Origin: Streptomyces microflavus
Lineage (GTDB): Bacteria; Actinomycetota; Actinomycetes; Streptomycetales; Streptomycetaceae
Direction of reading: 5' to 3'
Assembly: GCF_014650075.1 (NCBI RefSeq)
Contig: NZ_BMUG01000002.1
Location: 558,001 to 622,000 of the forward strand
DNA: 64,000 bases
Below the pieces are notes generated by a model. It had not been told where the DNA came from. It did not search any database and was given only the letters and a program-made list of their open reading frames with translations. Below, piece by piece: positions 63,273 through 64,000 of the stretch (positions are counted from its first letter, which is position 1; each line of letters opens with the position of its first letter). Made by a program: the position numbers and the translations under genes.

Positions 63273-64000
63273 ATGACCTTGCGCCTGAGCACTGTGATCC
63301 TGCCCGTCCACCGCTGGCACGAAGGGGGCCGTGAGCGCTGGCAGCGCGCGGAGGAGCTGGGTTTCCACACCGCCTACACCTACGACCACCTGTCGTGGCG
63401 GAGCTTCCGCGAGCGGACGTGGTTCGGCGCGCTCCCCACGCTCACCGCCGCCGCGACGGCCACGCAGCGGCTGCGCCTCGGCACACTGGTCACCTCACCG
63501 AACTTCCGCCACCCCGTGACGCTGGCCAAGGAGCTGATCTCCCTGGACGACATCTCCGGCGGCAGGATCACCCTCGGCATCGGCGCCGGAGGCAGCGGGT
63601 TCGACGCCACTGCGCTGGGCCAGGAGGCCTGGACCCCGAGGGAGCGTGCCGACCGCTTCGGCGAGTTCCTCCCGCTCCTGGACCGCCTGCTCACCGAGGA
63701 CGCGGTGACGGAGCACGGAACGCACTACTCCGCCGTGGAGGCCCGCAACATCCCGGGCTGCGTGCAGCGCCCCCGGCTGCCCTTCGCGGTCGCCGCGACC
63801 GGCCCGCGCGGTCTGCGGCTCGCCGCCCGGCACGGGCAGGCGTGGGTGACCACCGGTGACCCGAAGCTGTACGAGGAGGGCACCCCGGAGCAGTCGGTCC
63901 AGGCCCTCCGCGAGCAGAGCAAGAAGCTCGCCGCCGCCTGCGAGGAGATCGGCCGGGACGCGTCCGAACTGGACCGGATCCTGCTCACCGGCTTCACCCC
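63273..64000 (+). CDS. LLM-class (F420- or flavin-dependent) oxidoreductase, partial
   Basis: The first 242 codons of a luciferase-like TIM-barrel protein; the gene continues past the window. The start LRLSTVILPVHRWHEGGRERWQRAEELGFHTAYTYDHLSW and the motifs RLRLGTLVTSPNFRHPVTLAKELISLDDISGGRITLGIGAG are typical of F420-dependent reductases, which abound in actinobacteria. Substrate unknown. Confidence 0.9.
   Translation, partial: MTLRLSTVILPVHRWHEGGRERWQRAEELGFHTAYTYDHLSWRSFRERTWFGALPTLTAAATATQRLRLGTLVTSPNFRHPVTLAKELISLDDISGGRITLGIGAGGSGFDATALGQEAWTPRERADRFGEFLPLLDRLLTEDAVTEHGTHYSAVEARNIPGCVQRPRLPFAVAATGPRGLRLAARHGQAWVTTGDPKLYEEGTPEQSVQALREQSKKLAAACEEIGRDASELDRILLTGFT

Overview
This is a 64 kb stretch of high-GC actinobacterial chromosome that reads as Streptomyces. 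The evidence is the gene order (yidC tail-jag-rsmG-parA-parB, then trxA/trxB, sigM-type ECF operon, murJ, pcnA, ino1, ponA-type PBP, femX, rpsF-ssb-rpsR-rplI, dnaB), the sporulation pair ssgR-ssgA, many copies of the Streptomyces parS 14-mer, and a cydA-cydB-cydCD locus behind a Rex-type operator. The left edge lies a few kb from oriC (inference from the conserved dnaA-rpmH-rnpA-yidC-jag-gidB-parAB order), and the window runs away from it. I see no insertion sequences, prophage, CRISPR, tRNA or rRNA genes. This is core chromosome with scattered accessory genes.

Layout. 0-5 kb: end of the YidC membrane insertase, the RNA-binding protein Jag/KhpB, 16S rRNA methyltransferase RsmG, then the ParA-ParB segregation operon with DnaA boxes and parS sites in and around it. 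4.3-19.7 kb: a GNAT protein, thioredoxin and its reductase (reverse strand, behind a SigR-type promoter), an ECF sigma/anti-sigma pair with translationally coupled start and stop, a pseudokinase protein, the lipid II flippase MurJ, a large secreted DUF6049 protein, divergent CCA-adding enzyme/poly(A) polymerase, an MFS exporter, and a PadR regulator with inositol-1-phosphate synthase. 20-27.3 kb: cell-wall genes (class A PBP, GT87 mannosyltransferase-like protein, Alr-fold protein, FemX, small membrane protein). 27.6-32.9 kb: ribosomal proteins S6, S18 and L9, SSB, a MATE transporter and DnaB. 32.9-42.4 kb: accessory metabolic, resistance-like and regulatory genes. 42.7-44 kb: ssgR-ssgA. 44-54 kb: YibE/F membrane protein, TPP riboswitch plus thiC, a lipoprotein, DUF805, a metallophosphatase, a LacI regulator and an aromatic/histidinol-phosphate aminotransferase. 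54-64 kb: cytochrome bd oxidase with its fused CydCD ABC exporter, an orphan GAF-GAF histidine kinase, a HAD phosphatase and a truncated LLM-family oxidoreductase.

The most striking non-coding signal is the set of 12 perfect parS sites (gtttcacgtgaaac). Several sit at the centre of much longer perfect palindromes (38, 50, 50 and 28 bp) in intergenic spaces, mostly between convergent genes. These DNA elements look like combined transcription terminator and ParB-loading sites. Two of them, 38 and 50 bp, are separated by a single base. Other parS copies lie inside coding sequence (parA, the anti-sigma gene) and across the cydCD translation start. DnaA boxes cluster upstream of parA and especially upstream of dnaB, which suggests that segregation and replication functions here may respond to DnaA.
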